From Opeltia flavorubescens (lineage: Eukaryota; Ascomycota; Lecanoromycetes; Teloschistales; Teloschistaceae), in assembly GCA_000442125.1 (NCBI GenBank), contig KE546972.1, forward strand, positions 1,634,022-1,698,021: a stretch of DNA of 64,000 bases, given 5' to 3'. The notes beneath the pieces were generated by a model, which was given only the letters and a program-made list of their open reading frames with translations, had not been told where the DNA came from and ran no database searches. This document shows, piece by piece, positions 1-14,419 of the stretch (position 1 is its first letter; each line of letters opens with the position of its first letter). A program made the position numbers and the translations under genes.

Positions 1-1977
1 AGTTCCTCTTCGACATCATCACCCATAGGTGAATTTCCATCACTACTGTATTTAAAAGATCCCGCTATAGTGGAGACCATGAAGACAATCGTCATGAAGG
101 GGAGGAAAGCGAACATTCTCCCCAAAACGAACAGCTTTATCTCTATCCTCTTTCCAGATCTTCGATTCGAATTCAACACAGCGAGGCATGCTAGGGATCT
201 ATATACCAAGCGTACACGAGTATCCACTAGGCTTAGCAGTCTTCTAACTCTATACCAGCCTTTGAACATTGTGCAAGTGTTCAAAGTATCAGAACCCGTA
301 GGTTCGACCTGAGATCCACAAATCCAAGCCATGCCCTCGTCCTTGTGAATACGCATGAGCCCCACACTGCGCCATTTCAGAGCGGACTTTATGACCGAAG
401 AGAAGCGCTTCCACCCAGGATACCTTCTGGACGGACGCCCAAGGAAAGCTCCAAAAACGAGAAGTCATATACGGCCCGATGCACAGGCCTCGAAACACGT
501 TTCCCATCCATAACCAGCCGAGGGACGTATATCGTAGAGAGGAAAGCCACGGAACAGAACGCCACCGGCTGGTCCCACGGTCCAATCACCCGTACTTGGC
601 TGATAATGGCGCCGGAGAATCAACATCGCAGCCGCATTCTAGTTGTACATATACGCCACTAACTGAGAAAATGCTCAGCCATGCTTGAACTTCCGCCGTG
701 AAGTTAAATCACGTTAGTTTCTCCTAATGGTTCTTTTTGGTACCGACCCAGGAATGGAAAAGCGCGAATACAAAGTCAGTCCATTTCCATAGTTTCATCT
801 TTTGTTTCCCTGGATCGCTGAGACTGGGGACCTGGGTCTCGACATTCCTAGACTTGGGGTGACTATCAGGATGAATGAATAAGAAAATAGGAATACTGTG
901 TCGGAAACACAAGGTATGAATATCAATACACATGAGGTCCTCGTTGTTCATTCCCTTTGTTGTAAATGCTTCTTCGGTGTTTCAGTCTTGCCAGCTGCTC
1001 GCACTTTTCTTATCTGATATATACCTTGGAAAAGTTTAGCGTCACGGAGATTCTTCGGCTCTTTGTGACTGACGCTAAACGCTTTCTAGACTTTACCCAG
1101 CCGAAAGTGTGACGGATGGGCAGAATCGTGGCTTGATTGAACCAATGGTAAAGAAACGGTTTTTCCTCTGTACGGTGCATGTTTGTGCAGCCATGGTACC
1201 GTGGACACGTGATATAGTGTCTTCCAATGGAAAGAAAGAAGCGAAGGAGACTCAAGAACTCCTCCTTTTGCGTACGAGACTGCGTTTTCAGTCCTTGATT
1301 GCTATTCATTATAGAGAGGCTGACATGCAAGCAAGAAGAGATTACCTACTTTATATCATTTCGCAGTTGCTGTTTATATATATACTCAAGCAATCTTTTC
1401 ATTGAAATGTCACATCAAATTTTATGCTGTCGAGCCATGGTTTGGAGGCAGCCATGTACGCAAGGTCAGGATATTCTAAAAAGACTCCGATATACATATC
1501 GGTAGTAGAAAAGATCTCACCTCCTTCCCAAGGACGAGTCAACCCTCGGACTCTAATCTTCTGCCTCAATGCTAAAAACATATACTTCAGCTCTGATGCT
1601 GATTCTTGTGCATTTCAGTCTTCTCTAGGTGTTGCGACTCACTTGTCGGACCGTAAAGAATATTCCCCACCGTGCGATGGTGAGATATTGGTCATTGGCC
1701 TGTTCTCTTTCTTCTTTTTTCCCTCAACTTATTATTCAAACCATTGATCTCGATACTTAGGGAGTTAATCAAGAGGTATTCTTATTTTACTTTCCATATC
1801 TATCAAAGTATACCTAGCCAACCCTACGATAATTGCGGTTTTCTTGTTTCAATTATACTTGTGTTGAAGTTTAGGCGCTGATGTCTCATGCCCTTCAGTC
1901 TTTCGTCGCTCGGTAGCAGAGCGACAAGTTGTGCTTTTGATGACTCTAATGGTGGAAGCTAAATAGCCTTAGTAGGG
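1..1977. other. Left flank of the giant element, no supported gene
   Basis: Base composition is ordinary for the host and CA/TG dinucleotides are common, so this stretch was not hit by RIP. Several short open frames occur on both strands, but they overlap each other, lack recognisable domains and show no consistent coding bias. I see one hairpin (listed separately) and no tRNA or other RNA gene. The last bases are the left target-site duplication of the large insertion. Confidence 0.6.
1034..1080. repeat. Perfect 11-bp inverted repeat (hairpin)
   Basis: GTTTAGCGTCA at 1034-1044 is exactly reverse-complemented by TGACGCTAAAC at 1070-1080, with a 25-base loop. It could be the palindromic remnant of a small transposon or a chance hairpin. 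No gene next to it gives it an obvious terminator or regulatory role. Confidence 0.5.
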
Positions 1978-1982
1978 CTGAG
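1978..1982. repeat. Left target-site duplication (CTGAG)
   Basis: CTGAG directly precedes the first base of the left terminal inverted repeat and occurs again at 25980-25984 directly after the right one. The pair marks the insertion site of the 24 kb element. Confidence 0.75.
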
Positions 1983-2146
1983 TATAGTCGCCCAGGTATA
2001 CTAGATTGCTATAACTATTTTCCTTTTTTATTTCGCTAAAATAAATTTTAAAAATTTAATTTTTATATACGCCCGACGCTTTATATCTATATTTTAATTC
2101 TATTCTATTATAATTTCGCTATAATTTTATTACGATTTTATAATAG
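1983..2146 (+). repeat. Left terminal inverted repeat
   Basis: This arm aligns with the reverse complement of 25828-25979 nearly throughout, with transitions at scattered positions and one short indel. Shared landmarks in order are GTCGCCCAGG, TTTCGCTAAAA, ACGCCCGA and TTTCGCTATAAT. The repeated TTTCGCT words inside each arm resemble subterminal transposase-binding repeats; that role is inference. Confidence 0.85.
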
Positions 2147-3046
2147 TTTTTATTATATTAAATCTATAAAACTTTTTTATAATTAAATATATCGCGATAT
2201 TCTTTTATATTTTAAAATTTTATTTATTTAATATTTATAAAATTCTAAAAACTATTTAATATAATATTTTTTAAATTCTATTATATTATATAAATATATA
2301 TTAATATTAATTTATAATTTTATTAATTTTTATTATAATCTATTTTTTATATCTATTTTTTAATTAAATTTATATCTATAAAATTTTATTTAAATTTTAT
2401 TTATAAATCTATTCTATATATATAAAAAAAACTCGATTAATAAAAAAATATTAAAAATAAACGGCTATAATTTAAAAAATTAAATTTAAAATTTATATCT
2501 TTAAACCGCGTAATTAAAGAAAATTTAAAATTTATTTTTATATTTATTTAATTTATTTATTAAAATAAATTAGTTAAATTTATATTAAATATAATATTTA
2601 TAAAATTATTATACTCTAGTTTAATTTTAATTAATATATATTAAATTATTTTTAAAAAATATTAACGCCCTAATTATATATAATAATACTCGCGTAAAAT
2701 TTATATATATTAATTAACGAATATTAAAAACCGAAACCGTTAATAATAAATATTCTAATATAAAAATTTTTATATTATATATACTATTAGATATAAAAGA
2801 TAATAAAGTTTCGAAAAAAAAAATAAAGTTTTTTATTTATTTAAATATATTTAATTTATTATTTAAACTATATTTATTATAATAATTAATAGTTTATAAA
2901 TTTAATTATTAAAATATATTAAATTAAATATATAAACTCGCGAAATATATATTTATAACTAGATATATATTAAAATTTTCTAGATAATTAAAACGATAAA
3001 TTTTTATATTATTATTTTTAATAAATTTATTAATATACTTTATATA

Positions 3047-3410
3047 ATTCGGAATAAATAATAAATTTATATATTATTATCGCCGGCGAGATAATCTAAA
3101 TAAAAAATAAAAGGTTAAAAGCGAAAAAAAATATAGATTTTTTATATTTTAAAAGGATTTATATTAAATAAAATATATAATATAAAAAATAATATTTATA
3201 AATAATATTAACGGAGTTATTATAAATATTCGAATATTCGAATTAAAATATTAAAACGAGTTTTTTCCTAATAAAGATTTTAAAAAAAATTAAAAATTTT
3301 TAAAATAATTTTAAATTTATAATAAATAATATATATATAAATATATATATAATTGAACCTCTATAATAGAATTAAAAAAATATAACGAATTTATAGCGAA
3401 AAAATAGTAA
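3047..3410 (+). repeat. Internal segment A, copy 1
   Basis: This stretch begins with ATTCGGAATAAATAATAAAT and continues through a AAAAGGTTAAAAGCGAAAAA-like word to a TATAGCGAAAA word. The same order and spacing recur at 13459-13805, with differences of the kind RIP makes. The two are diverged copies of one older sequence. What it encoded cannot be told. Confidence 0.5.
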
Positions 3411-3803
3411 AATAATATTATAATTATAAAAAATAGTTAAAATAAAATTTAAAAATTATATAATAGTTTATAATTATATTATTATATAATATTATTATTA
3501 TTAAAAATCTTTAATATATATATAAAAAAAATTACTATCGATTTAAAAACTTTTTATAATTATATTTTTTTTTTATATATAAAGCGCTTTATTTATACGC
3601 TTTATATTTTTAATAAATTTTAATTAAAATAGGTTAAATATTAATTTTTTACCGCCGGATATAAATTTTAAAATTTAAAATTATTATATTTTATAAAACT
3701 AATTAAACTATTATTATATTAATTAAAATTTTAAATATTATATTTAATTTATAAATTAATATTTATTAAAAGTTTTTAGTTTTTTACTAGTTTAATATTT
3801 GTA

Positions 3804-4310
3804 TTTATCGGAATAGATTGAATTGAACCGGATTTTAGCCTAATTAAATCTAATCTAAACCTAATTTATTATTAATAGATTAGATCGGGTTTTTTATAGA
3901 TTAGATTAGATTTTTTACGGGTTAACCTAAAAACCTACTACTAGTAAAAATAAGCTATAAATAGTAGTAAATTTTTTAAAAATAATTTTTAACTAATTTT
4001 AAAAAAGATTATTATAATTATTACTATAATTTTTTTTTCTAAAAAATATTTTTTAGCTAAAATTAATTTATTAAATAATACTAGAATTTATATTAAAATT
4101 AAAACTATTTAATACTAATTATTAATAGTTAATTTACTACTATTTTTAGTTTATTTTTACTAGTAATAGGTTTTTAAATTAAATTTAACCTAATCCGCGA
4201 AAAATCCAATCTATATAAGTTTTAAAAAATCGTTAAAAACCTAACCCAACCCGACCTATTCGCGGGTTAGGTCGGGTTAGATATAGATTTCCCCAATCTA
4301 TTCCGACGAG
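3804..4310 (+). mobile_element. MITE copy 1 (507 bp, TA target duplication)
   Basis: The ends are inverted repeats. The right end reads CTATTCCGACGAG, and the left end is the same sequence inverted but blurred by RIP. TA lies immediately outside both ends (3802-3803 and 4311-4312), as for Tc1/mariner-type MITEs. A second copy in the same orientation is at 22905-23410 and agrees along its length. The right part holds a subterminal hairpin, AACCCGACCTA at 4248-4258 against TAGGTCGGGTT at 4268-4278. It is non-coding and was presumably mobilised by a transposase encoded elsewhere. It inserted into the giant element. Confidence 0.8.
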
Positions 4311-7300
4311 TAAATACTCGCGGTAATAAAAAATAATAAAAGATTTAAAATAAATAGCGGATTTTAATTAATAATCGCAGCCGGAATTATTAATAAATAA
4401 TAGCTACTATTATATAGATTAGAAAAAGGGTTTTAAAAAAAATTTAAAAAAAAAAAAAGTTTTATAAAAAAAACCGGCTTTTAAAATATTTTATTAATAA
4501 ATTTAAATTAAAAATTTAACTTTTATTTTTTAAATAAAAAATAATAATTTAAATTTTAAAATTTAAAGAAAATATTAAAATATAAATATATATAAAAATA
4601 GATTATAAAAGAATTTAATAATAGCGGCGGACTTTTAATTATAAAACGAAATTATTTTTAAAATAATAATAATAGTATTAAAATAATATTAAAAGGTAAA
4701 TTATTATATATTAAATTTATTAGTTTAATCCGCGATTATATAATAAAATATTTCTATTTAAATTTAAATTTAATAAAACTTTCTAGATTAATAAACCTAC
4801 CGCGAGTATTTTATAAATATAACTTTTAGAAACCTTTAAAATCTATAGATTAAAAACAAAAATTTTCTAGTTCCGATTCTATAAAATATCTAGAATTTAT
4901 AAATAATTATATAACGTTTTATCTAATTTAAAGTATAATAATATCTATTTCCGATTACTTTTAAAAAAGAAAAAACCCGAACTCGTTTTATTAATTATTT
5001 AAAAAATATTAATAATATTTTAATTTATTTATACTAGCGGCTATTTTATATTAAAAATTACTAAAAAATAAATATAGGGGATTATATAAAAAAAAAAAAA
5101 AATAAATTATTCTATTAGTTATATAAAAGAATAAAAAAAAAATAATTAAATAATAAAATACTAGTAAATATTTATAATTAAATTCATTAAATAGTTTATA
5201 CTCTAGATTATTATATAGAAAAAAATCGCCGTATTTAGTTTTATTTAAGAAATTAAACCTTAAATTATTAATTTAACTAGAATAATAATAGCTTTTTATT
5301 TTTTTAATTTCTAAAACTTTTAAATATTTTTTTATTCTTAAAATTTTAGTAATATTATAGTTATTTCTATAATAAAAATCGATAATTTTTATAAAAAAAA
5401 TCTCGAAGTTACTAATATTATAGATAATACTAGCGATATAAATAGATAAAAAGTTTATTTTATATTTAATAGCTATATTAAAGTTAATTTTATTATTAAA
5501 AATTTATTTAGCCTAATTTAAAAACTAATAAAATTTAGGTTTATATTCGCGTAGAATTTTGATAGTTTTAATAATAAATAAATAAATATATAAAAGTCGG
5601 ATTATATATAAATAAACAGTTTTTTTTTCTTTTATTATATAATCTATAAAATTTATATTTACTAGATATTATAAATCGTTAATATTTAAACGCGGGAGTT
5701 ATATATTTATAATAATCCGATATAAAATTAAATAAATATTTAAAATAGTATAAATAAAGTAGCTTATTAACTATTATTTAGTTTAATACTAAAAAGTTTA
5801 ATTTAAAAATTAGTTAAAAAAAAAATATTAAAAAAAAATAATTATTTTTTATATTTAAAATTTATTAAAATTTAAATTTTTATTTTTTTATTATTAATAA
5901 TCCGATATTATTATATTTATTTATTCGCCGGATTTTTATAATATTAAATATATTTAAATAAATAATAACAATAATATTATAATAAAATACTATATTTTAT
6001 TATTAATAATATAAAGTTAAATTAAAAATAACGCTAATATTATAATAAAATACCGTTTTCTATTTTAAAATTTTTATAAAATCGCTAGATACTAGTTTTT
6101 TTATCGTTTAAATACTTTTAATAGGCTCGGTCGGGTTATAGAATATATTATAAATAATATAAATAAAACTAGTCTAGTTATTAATTATAAATTAAAAGTT
6201 TTACTTTAAAAAAAATAAAATATTTTTTAAATTTAATATAAATAAAAAATATTTTATTATATATAAAATTATATTATAATTAAAAAATTATAAAAATTTA
6301 AAAGCTATAATATTAATAAATAATAATATAAATATAAAATTTTTTTTTATAATTTAATAAATCTGTAATAAAAAATTAATAAAAAATTTTTTAAAAAATA
6401 ATTAGTTATATAATAAACGAGATTATTACTAAAAGTATAATTATTTAATAATTAGCTAAACTTTTATTTTTTTTTTTTTATACTTTTTATTTTTTTATTT
6501 CTATTTATTTATTCAACCTTTTTTTTTCTTTTATTATATTAACTATTATATTATTATTAGTTTATATTTTTATTTTATTATATTAAATAATTTTCTTACT
6601 ATAAATTAGAATATTATTATTAAAATTAAACTTTTAGAAATAATTATACGGTTAATAACGGTTTACTAGTATTATTAATATAAAATATAGAAAAAATAAA
6701 AAAAAAGCTTTTAAAAAAAGCTATTTAAAATTTAATATTAAAGAAAAATATTATATTAAAAAAAAAATAGTCCAGTTAAAAAAAAAAAAAAAAAAATAGT
6801 ATTAAAGTATTATATTAATAAAAAATCGAGTTTTTTAAATTTTATTAAAGCTTTTAATAATATTAATAAAATTTTTTAAAATAAAAGAATATAGCGAATT
6901 ATAGAATAATATAAAAAAAATTTAATATAAAAAAACTAATTAATATATTAATACCTATTTATTCGATTAATATAGGTTTTCCGATCTAATTATATTAATA
7001 ATAAGAATAGATATTTATTATTCTATAATATATATTAAAATCTAATTACTAGTTTAATAACCAGCTTAATAAAAATTTTAAATTATTTTTAATATATACA
7101 ATTTTCTTTAAATATATTAAATAATATTATATTAATATTAAAATAAAATATTATTTATTAAAATATTATAAAAAATATTATTAATAAAATAAAAAATATC
7201 GATAATAATACTATAATAAATAAAGAAAATTAATTATATATAATTTATATTTTTTAAATATAAAGAATAGCTAGCGGGAATTCGATATTATTATAAAATC

Positions 7301-8902
7301 GTTTAATTTAATAAATAACCTTTTTTTTAGTTTTATTAATATAATATTCTAGCTATTATAACTTTACCGCTTTTATAAATTAATTTAATCGAGGCAGGTA
7401 GCTATAAATACTATAAATAGTTATATATATAACGGGTTATTATAAACGGTCTATCCTACTATTAATAAAATAGATAGGAAACTCCGTAGAAATTTTTTAA
7501 ATAATAAAATACTAGTAAAATTACTTTAAAAACTAGTATATTAATAAAATTAATTTTAATAATAAAATATTTATAAAGTTTTTATATACTAGTTTATTTA
7601 TAAATATACTTTTAAATTTTATAATTTATAAAATTTTAAATAATTATATATATTAAATATATTATATTTATCTAATATATAAATATATATTATATCCTAT
7701 AATAAAAATAATATAAAATATTTTTATTTTAACCGCGTTTTAACTATATTTTCGATTTAATTCCGCTAATATTCTTTAGATTTTTCTAGAATAACTAGAA
7801 AATTTAAAATCTATATACGAGCCTAATATATATAAAGTTTAATTTATAGAGATAAATTTTTTTTTTTAAGTATAGTATTTAATTAAACGGTTGAATTATT
7901 AATTATATTATTTATTTATAGCGGTTTTAAATCTTTAAATTAAATTATACTATTTTTCTTTTATTTTTATTTATTTTATACTCTATAGTCTATTATTTTA
8001 TTTTAGGATTCCGTATTATTATCTATTTTCGCGCTTTTATACCGTATATTATTACCTTTTAATAAATAAAGTTATTTTTTAAAAAAATTTTTACTTAAAA
8101 ATCTTTATTTATTTTTATTTCGATATATTTTTTTATTAAAAACTTATAAATATTTATAATTAAACTAGATTTCTAATATTTTTTTAAAGGCTGCTTTATA
8201 TATTTAAATATAACTTTAATTTTAATATTTATTAATATAGTTATAATTATTTTTAAATTTTTCCGGTTTATTTTTTTCTTTAATTCGTTTTTTTTAATCC
8301 CTTTTAGAACTAGAATAATCGTATTAAAAATCGTTTAAAAATCTATAATTCTACTATTAATAAAAAAAATAAAAATAGTAGATAGTTTAACCTATAGTAT
8401 AGTAGTTAGTTAAAGGATTCCGGTTTTATAATTTTATAAATTAAGTCGAATATAATCGCTTTTTTTAAATCGACCTCTATTTTATTTTATTAAATACTAT
8501 ATTAGATAATCCTTTTATTAATTTTAATAATAGAATAAATTTTTTATATTCTTTAATAAAAAAATTTATTTTTAAAAAAAATTTTAATTTAAAAATTTTT
8601 ACCGATCTTTGTTTTATTATATTAGTAAACTTTTTATATTAAATATAATTTAAAAAATTAGTAATCGAATAATTAGATTTGATAAAAATTAGTAATTATT
8701 TTTTAATTAATATTTAATAGAGTACTAAAATTTTTTTATATTATACCTATCCGTATTTTCGATTAGATTTTTTTTTTAGTTATAAACTAAAGGTTTTTAT
8801 ATTAAAAATTATTTAAAAAACCTAAACTATATAGTTTCTAAATAGAAAATTCTATCCGTATTTTTATTATTACCTACTTATCTAAATAATAATAAAAATA
8901 TC

Positions 8903-9061
8903 GAATTTATAGAAAATAATTTATTTTTATTAAATCTATTAAAAGTAAATATAAACTTAATTAAAAAAAGATTAGAATTTATAAAAAATAGTTTATTTTT
9001 ATTAGATTTATTAAAAGTAGGTATAGACTCGATTAAAAAAAAATTAGAATTTATAATTAAA
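8903..9061 (+). repeat. Tandem repeat, 72-bp period, about 2.2 copies
   Basis: Units begin with GAATTTATA at 8903, 8975 and 9047, and their interiors match apart from RIP-type differences. The period is a multiple of three, so it could descend from a repeated 24-residue protein motif, but no frame is open. It lies within the fossil element. Confidence 0.65.
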
Positions 9062-9611
9062 AAATTTAATTGTATTAATAAATATTTTAATAAATATAAA
9101 AACGAATTTATATCGTATTTTTATAGTCTAGTAGTAAAATTTTTATATATAAACCCGGAATACCCGGGTTTAAACTCTAATAGAAATATTTATACTAAAT
9201 ATTATTTAAAAAAACTTAAATAATATTTAAATTAATATAAATATCTTTTTTTTTATTTAAAATTCTATTATTATTATTATTATTAATAAAGCTACCGTTT
9301 TCTATATAAATAAATATCGAGTAGTAAAAAATAAATATCGTATATAGCTCGAGAATAATAAGCTTGCTTAGATTTATAACTATTACTAGAATAATTATAT
9401 AAAAATAGGTAAATTAATAAAAAAAATTAAATTATTAATAGATATTTAAACGTTTAATTTATTTCGATATACGCGATAAATTTATCGATTTTATCTATTT
9501 TAATTATACTAGCTATATTAATTTTAATATACTTTTATTTATAATAATTTCGTTATTATACTTTTTATAGCGTATAATTACTATATAACCGTATATATAT
9601 ATTATATCGAA

Positions 9612-10275
9612 ATTAATTAGTATAGTTTTTTTTAATTTTTAATATATACTCTAACTATTTATTTTTTTAAATCTATTACTCTATTAATTTATATTATAAT
9701 TTAATATTTATTTATATTTTTTAACCCGGTTTAAAATTATTAAATTAGTTTTATTAATATATTTAAATATTTTTTAATTTTAGTATCTCCAGCGGTTTAA
9801 ACCTCTATTTATCTATTAAAAAATTCTTTCCGTTAGTTTCGTTTAGATTATTAAAGAATATAAAGATTTTATTTTTTTGCTAAAAGAAAAAACGATTATT
9901 ATCGAATATAATAAAAAATAATTATTTAAAGAAAAATATACTAATTATATAGCTAAAACTTTAATAATCGATAATTATAATAATAAAAAAACGAAAATTT
10001 TAAAAACTATAAAGTTTTAGTTTAAAGTAAAAGATTAATATAAATATTTTATTAACGATTTTATTTATAATAGTATAATAATAAAAAATAATATTATATT
10101 TATATTTTATAATTTTATTTTTTTAAAATATTACTACTTTATATTAATAAACTTCTAGCTAGTTTTTTTAATAATAGTTCAGATATAACTATATAATAAA
10201 TAAACTTTAAATAAATCTTTTATTTTATATTAAAAAAACAGTTTTTGTATTAAATACTATTTAAGAAACTGGTAA
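9612..10275 (+). repeat. Internal segment B, copy 1
   Basis: A run of shared words in the same order links this stretch to 14420-15190. These include TTAATTTATATTATAATTTA, a GGTTTAAA word followed by a TTATTTATTTAT-like stretch, and a final TTAAATACTATTTAAGAAAC-like word. The copies have diverged by RIP-type changes and indels. The ancestral content is unknown. Confidence 0.5.
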
Positions 10276-12936
10276 TTAAAAAACCGGGCTTTATTAATAC
10301 AATAATAGCGTATATAATAATTAATTTAATAATAAATAATAGCTTTTTTTTATTTTATATTCCGCTAAAAAAAATTTAAATACTTTTATTATAATTTAAA
10401 TATAGGCTTCTTTAAATAATATTTAATTCTAGTTTATTATATATATTTATAATTAAAAAAAAATAATATAGAAATAAATTAAAATAAAATTATATTAAAA
10501 TATTATAACTACTAGATTATAGAAAATAATTAATAATAAATCGATAATATAATTATATATTACTCTAATCTAATAAATATTAAATTTTCGATCGAAATAA
10601 AATCTATAATCGCTAATATTTTACTATATATTAGATAAATTTTCGATATAATTTCGAATACTATTTATAATTTATTTAGTCTAATCGACTATTTAAAATT
10701 TTTATAAATTTAAAATTTTTAAAATAAATTTATAGCTAGTTAATAAGAATTAATTAATAAAAAAAAACTATTTTAAATATTCTATTATTTTACCTAACTT
10801 TATTAATATTTTAAAATCTAAAAGAATTTTATTAATCCCCTAGATCCCTATTTATTAAATAGTATCTATTTTATTTACCCGCTATTAATCCCGCTATTAA
10901 TCCGTTTCGGGTTTTTATAATAAAAAAAAAAGTTATAATTAAATATATATAAAATATAAAATTATAGAATCTAATATTAATTAATTATTTTATAATATTA
11001 GTTTTAATTATAAAATATAAAATTATATTAAATCCTATAACTATTAATTTTAAACGCCTTCTAATTTATTTAAAAATTTAAATAAAAATAAACGGCCGTT
11101 ATATATATACTCGTAGATAATATTTTAAAAGCCGAGATAATATTATTTATAAAATTTTATATATTCTAATTTTAAAATCAACGGTAAATATATAAAATTA
11201 AAATCTAGTATTATAAGCTAGTTAATATACTAATCTAATATTAACTAAAAAAAATAATTATTTAAATTTGAATAATATATTTAAATAATTTTTTTATATT
11301 TTAATAAAATAAATTTACTAAACTTTTATATATTTTATTATAATTTTTCGAATTTATTATTAGAAAATAAATAAATTTAATTTTTAATAAATTTTAAAAA
11401 ATAATAATATAATTTCTATAAATATTTAAATACTATATTTAAACGATACTTTTATATTTTTATTCGATATATATTCTATAATTTCCGAAATTTTTTAATC
11501 TTGGAGTAAATAATAATTAAATAAATAGTTAAAAAAATAATTTAATCTTTTAAATAGTTATTATTAAAAAAACCTTTTTTTTAAAAAAATCGGAAATAAA
11601 TCTATATAATATAAATATTATATAATAACTAGGTATTTCGAAAATATTATATCTATTAGTAGAATTTATAGATATCTATAAATTTATTCTATTATTTTTC
11701 TACTTTTATATTTATAATACTAGAACCGTATTTATAATAATCTAGAAATTATATACTAGAATCTATTAATTAGCGTAGTTAATAATATATTTATACTATT
11801 AATCTAATTTTACTTCCGCGGTCTATCCGAATTATATAAAAAATAAATTCTAAAAATTAAATATAATTAAAGTACTATTAAAGAATACTAATTTAAATAT
11901 AAACCGTATATTTAATATAAATCTATAATAAATAACGGAAATATTTATTAACGATAGTATAAATCTCGATTCTATAATTTTTAAACTTATTATATCTATT
12001 AAAAGATTATATAATATTAAACCTAGATAAAACGAATTTTTTTTCTTTTATTAAACTTTTTTATTATATTATTCTATATATTCCGGTATAAAAAGCCGAT
12101 ACTATTAATAAAGCCTATTTTTATAATAGATTAGCGGTAAAAATAAAATACCTATTATTAAAAAACTATATTTATATATTTAATAATTTATTATATAAAA
12201 GTAATCGAATAATTTATTTCTTTTATAACTTTATATAATATTTTTTTTAAATTTTTTTTATAGTAACTCGGATATTTGTAAGTCTATTATATTTTATTTT
12301 TTTATCGAAATCGTTTTTTAAAATAAACCTAAATTTAGATAATACTATATAAAAATTTTATAGGATATTAGCTAGCTTTCTTTATTTAGAATATAAAATA
12401 TTATTTTATTATTAAAATAAATATAAAAGTAGAAAAATATTATATATTATACTAGATCGTCCGAATTTTTAATTTTTAAAAGTTTATATATATTTTATTA
12501 CTTTAAACGCTAGCTAAAAATATATTTAAAAATATAAATAAAAAATCGATTATTAAAAAACTATTAAATATTATTTATTTTTATACTATCCCGGATATAA
12601 TCGATAATATATTTTCGATATTTATTAAAATCTAATATTAAACGCGGTATAATAAAAAAAATATCGGTAATATTAAATTAAATAAATATAAAAAAAAATT
12701 AAATAAAAGAAATTATAAAAATATAATAAAAAACTCTTTTTAAATTTTTTTAGAATATATTATAATTATTATATTAGGACTAGTAATCGGACTAGTTTTT
12801 TATTTTAAAAATTCGAATTTATTTATACAATAGTCCTAATTAATATAAAATAGTAATATAGTAAAATAAAATCGCTTATTTAAATCTTTTAATAATAGTT
12901 AAAACTAAAGTTAAAACTATAAAATAATTTTAAAAA

Positions 12937-13250
12937 GCTACTACTAGCTTTAAAAATAATTAAAAATATAGATAAAAACCGAGTAAATATTAACGGGGGA
13001 GTATTATTTAAAAAAAAGAAATTATAGATATATAAAAAAAACTACTACTAGTTTTAAAGATAAATAAAAACGTAAATAAAAATTAAGTAAATATTAATAG
13101 GGAAGTATTATTTAAAAAAAAGAAATTATAGATAATTAAAAAAAGCTATTACTAATTTTAAAAATAAATAAAAATATAGATAAAAGCCGAGTAAATATTA
13201 ATAAAAGAATATAATTTAAAAAAAAAAAATTATAATTATTTAAAAAAAAT
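12937..13250 (+). repeat. Tandem repeat, 104-bp period, three copies
   Basis: Units start with GCTACTACTAG-like words at 12937, 13041 and 13145. Each holds the same sequence of words (GAGTAAATATTAA, then AGTATTATTTAAAAAAAAGA). The period is not a multiple of three. It is a minisatellite-like array inside the fossil element. Confidence 0.7.
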
Positions 13251-13458
13251 TAGAGAAAATATTATACTAATAAAAATCGGAACTAGTTAAAAAACTAGAT
13301 ATTTATAAATATTATAAAATATTTTTAACGTTATATTATTAATAATTAGAAAAAATTTTAACTAGCGAATTCCTTTTATATATTAAGGACTTTAGAGTAA
13401 TAAAAATAGGAATTTATATTTTATCGAATTTTAAAGTTTAATATTAGTATTATATTAA

Positions 13459-13805
13459 ATTCGGAATAAATAATAAATATATAAACTATTATTAATTACT
13501 AGACCTTAAGTATTAAAAATAAAAAAGGTTGAAAGTAAAAAAAAATATTAGTATCGCGCGAGATAAATAATAATAAAGGCGATATTTATATAAAATTAAT
13601 ATAGTTAATAATAAATTTAAAAAAATATTAATTAAATATTTTAAATTTAATTTATTAATATACGCGTTTTATTAAAACTAGTTTTAAAAGTTTTTATATC
13701 TTTTCTAATTAAATAAATAAATTATATAATTAATATATTTAATATAGATATATATATAATTAAACTTTTATAAAAAATTAATAAATCTATAGCGAAAATA
13801 TACCG
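13459..13805 (+). repeat. Internal segment A, copy 2
   Basis: This is the counterpart of 3047-3410. It starts with ATTCGGAATAAATAATAAAT and ends near ATAGCGAAAATA. In this copy segment B follows within about 0.6 kb, whereas in the first copy A and B are about 6 kb apart, so something may have inserted between them. Confidence 0.5.
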
Positions 13806-14419
13806 AAAATTTAACGAAATTTCGTTATAAATATAAAGGGACTACTAGTTATTATAAATTTAAAAATTTTTATAAAATTTTTTTTTTTATATATTATTAT
13901 CTTTATTAAAAATAAATTAAAATTAATATTCGAATTCTATAATTATTTTAAAATATTATAAAGGAGAATAATTTAAATATTATACTATATATATATACTA
14001 AACAGCGAATTAACTAAATATTTAACTTAAATTTAATATTTAATTTAATATAGTATAACTTTTTTTAAATTTTAAAAAAAATATAAAATATATATTAAAC
14101 CTATATCGAATAAAATTACTATATTAATATAATAATTATACCTTTTAGCGTTTTAATAAATATATATTTATTTAATAAATCTATAATAATATTTTATAAT
14201 ATATTCCCTTCTAGTATTTCTATTATATACTATTTAAATATTTTTTTTTATTTTTTTATAATAAATAGAATTAGAATAAAAATATATTTCTCCGCGGTTT
14301 TAAAAACTATTATAATTTATAAGCACGGCGTTATATATATAACCGGCCTGAGAATAATAAAACTAGTAAACTTTTTAATAATAAAAATAAAAGTAGTATA
14401 AATAATATATTTATACTTT

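Noticed and set aside
290-320. GGTTCGA word suggesting a tRNA B box
   Set aside because: No matching A box, acceptor stem or cloverleaf could be found around it.
4240-4290. Telomere-like words (GGGTTAG) in the MITE ends
   Set aside because: They are not a tandem TTAGGG array; they occur as part of the MITE inverted repeat and its subterminal hairpin in both copies.
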